This document shows, in pieces, positions 22,292 to 23,085 of a DNA stretch of 23,085 nt. Position 1 is the first letter of the stretch; each line of letters begins with the position of its first letter. The stretch is from a virus. The notes under the pieces are model-generated. The model had not been told where the DNA came from, ran no database searches, and saw nothing but the letters and a program-made list of their open reading frames with translations. The stretch spans positions 1-23,085 of the IMG/VR virus record IMGVR_UViG_3300018083_000119; one strand, 5' to 3'. The translations under genes and the position numbers were made by a program.

Positions 22292-23085
22292 TTAGGAAAG
22301 GTCCGCGCCCCAGTTTGCGTTCCCGATATAGGTCACGGCCGGCGTCCGGCGCTTGCCCCAATTGATAGGCCGAACAACCTTGATCGCCGTGGACTCCTCT
22401 TGGAACATCGAGGTAAACATGGCCGATGCAGCAACCGGCGTGTCCGTCGCTCCCGTCGGCGCGTCCGACTGCTCGATCATGGCTTCCGTCGAAACCGACA
22501 GGGAAACGCCCAAGTCGCCAATCTTCCATATGTCGGAACAATGCAACAGGATAACGTCGCCAGGACCAACGTTGTCGCCAACGAAGATTTGGAAGCCGTT
22601 GATGTTGCCGCCGGTTGCCGATACTTCCGGAAATGCCTTCGGTCCCAATGGCGTGGTCATCATCGAAAGCCCGATCAGGACGCTTGGGGTCGTGACAAGC
22701 GCAAACGTCCCGCCGGTATTCTTGGCCGTGACGAATGGCGCAAGCAGCGCCTTCAAGTCCGCAATGATTCCCGCCTGATCCCCGCCGCTTGTATTGATTG
22801 CGGCAACGCCATTCAGGATGCCCGCCGGAGAAACGCCCGCAACCGCCGCCGCCGTGGAAAAGAAAGTCGAGTCCACGATCTGCGACAAGGCGCCGCGCAG
22901 TCCGTCGCCGGCAAGCGCCAACGCCGATGGGGAACTGTCCCGGATCAATTCGTTGGACATCACGGTAAGGCCCGCAACCTTCAACGGCGCCGTGGATGTC
23001 GAAGAGTAATCGCCCTTGGACATCGGGATGGCTTTGGACTCGCCAACCCAATAGCCGGTAAAGGCGCCGTCCTGTCCCTTGATGG
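22292..23085 (-). CDS. Major capsid protein, HK97 fold (5' end cut by window)
   Basis: This is the C-terminal 264 residues or so of an HK97-type major capsid protein; the frame is open to the right edge, so the start lies outside. The visible part reads FTGYWVGESKAIPMSKGDYS, then LKVAGLTVMSNELIRDSSPS, the conserved P-domain and spine-helix area of this family. GDGLRGALSQIVDSTFFSTA follows, then the loop and strand parts such as PLGPKAFPEVSATGGNINGF and DIWKIGDLGVSLSVSTEAMI (A domain), ending WGADLS. No added Ig-like domain is present in this part. The strong terminator just after the stop is consistent with high-level capsid expression. The usual upstream scaffold or protease region is not in the window. 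Confidence 0.93.
   Translation of the reverse strand, partial: IKGQDGAFTGYWVGESKAIPMSKGDYSSTSTAPLKVAGLTVMSNELIRDSSPSALALAGDGLRGALSQIVDSTFFSTAAAVAGVSPAGILNGVAAINTSGGDQAGIIADLKALLAPFVTAKNTGGTFALVTTPSVLIGLSMMTTPLGPKAFPEVSATGGNINGFQIFVGDNVGPGDVILLHCSDIWKIGDLGVSLSVSTEAMIEQSDAPTGATDTPVAASAMFTSMFQEESTAIKVVRPINWGKRRTPAVTYIGNANWGADLS

Noticed and set aside
22236-23051. Minus-strand 271-residue frame overlapping the capsid gene
   Set aside because: It is an Arg/Gly-rich shadow; the capsid frame has the HK97-fold motifs and stays open to the window edge.

Overview
The window is a stretch of a tailed double-stranded DNA bacteriophage genome, or of a prophage. It has a siphovirus-type head and tail gene set. 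I count 29 protein-coding genes, two of which run off the window edges, and one extra product made by ribosomal frameshifting. The distal tail genes (DUF2460, DUF2163, NlpC/P60 and a large hub protein, in that order) follow the arrangement of lambda-like phages and gene transfer agents of Alphaproteobacteria. The sequence is GC-rich and prefers TTG for leucine and CAA for glutamine. One gene encodes a PEP-CTERM protein, so the host probably has an exosortase system. An alphaproteobacterial host such as a sphingomonad, or a betaproteobacterium, would fit. This is inference; no host gene is present to confirm it.

Left end, plus strand: a RecT-like annealing protein cut by the window edge (to 724), then a translationally coupled gene with a nuclease-like residue pattern (721-1290), then a clear intrinsic terminator (1317-1360). 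A separate plus-strand gene (1402-2121) encodes a secreted PEP-CTERM protein. It converges on the late operon with only 3 bases between the two stop codons.

The rest, about 21 kb on the minus strand, is one late operon read from right to left. It runs: major capsid protein (cut at the right edge), an intrinsic terminator, a small protein, HK97-type portal, a small protein, a repeat-rich fibre-like protein, a small protein, a collagen-like protein with a carbohydrate-binding C-terminus, two tandem paralogous Rossmann-type proteins resembling DUF115/GT42 enzymes, head-tail connector, head closure, gp10-like, tail completion, tail tube, tail chaperone G with frameshift product GT, tape measure, DUF2460, DUF2163, NlpC/P60, tail hub, two fibre-like proteins, a small protein, a GT9-like glycosyltransferase, a SAM methyltransferase, a small membrane protein and a lipoprotein. 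Almost every junction is an overlapping stop/start (ATGA, GTGA, TTGA, TGATG), which implies translational coupling throughout.

The most notable points are the phage-borne PEP-CTERM protein; a complete -1 frameshift site (slippery heptamer, 6-base spacer, 12-bp hairpin) in the tail chaperone; a roughly 290-residue propeller-like insertion of foreign composition inside the tail hub; and four sugar- or methyl-transfer-type enzymes embedded in the structural operon, two of them tandem duplicates, suggesting glycan modification of the virion or host surface. No stretch longer than 300 bases lacks a gene. No tRNA, CRISPR array or insertion sequence was seen.
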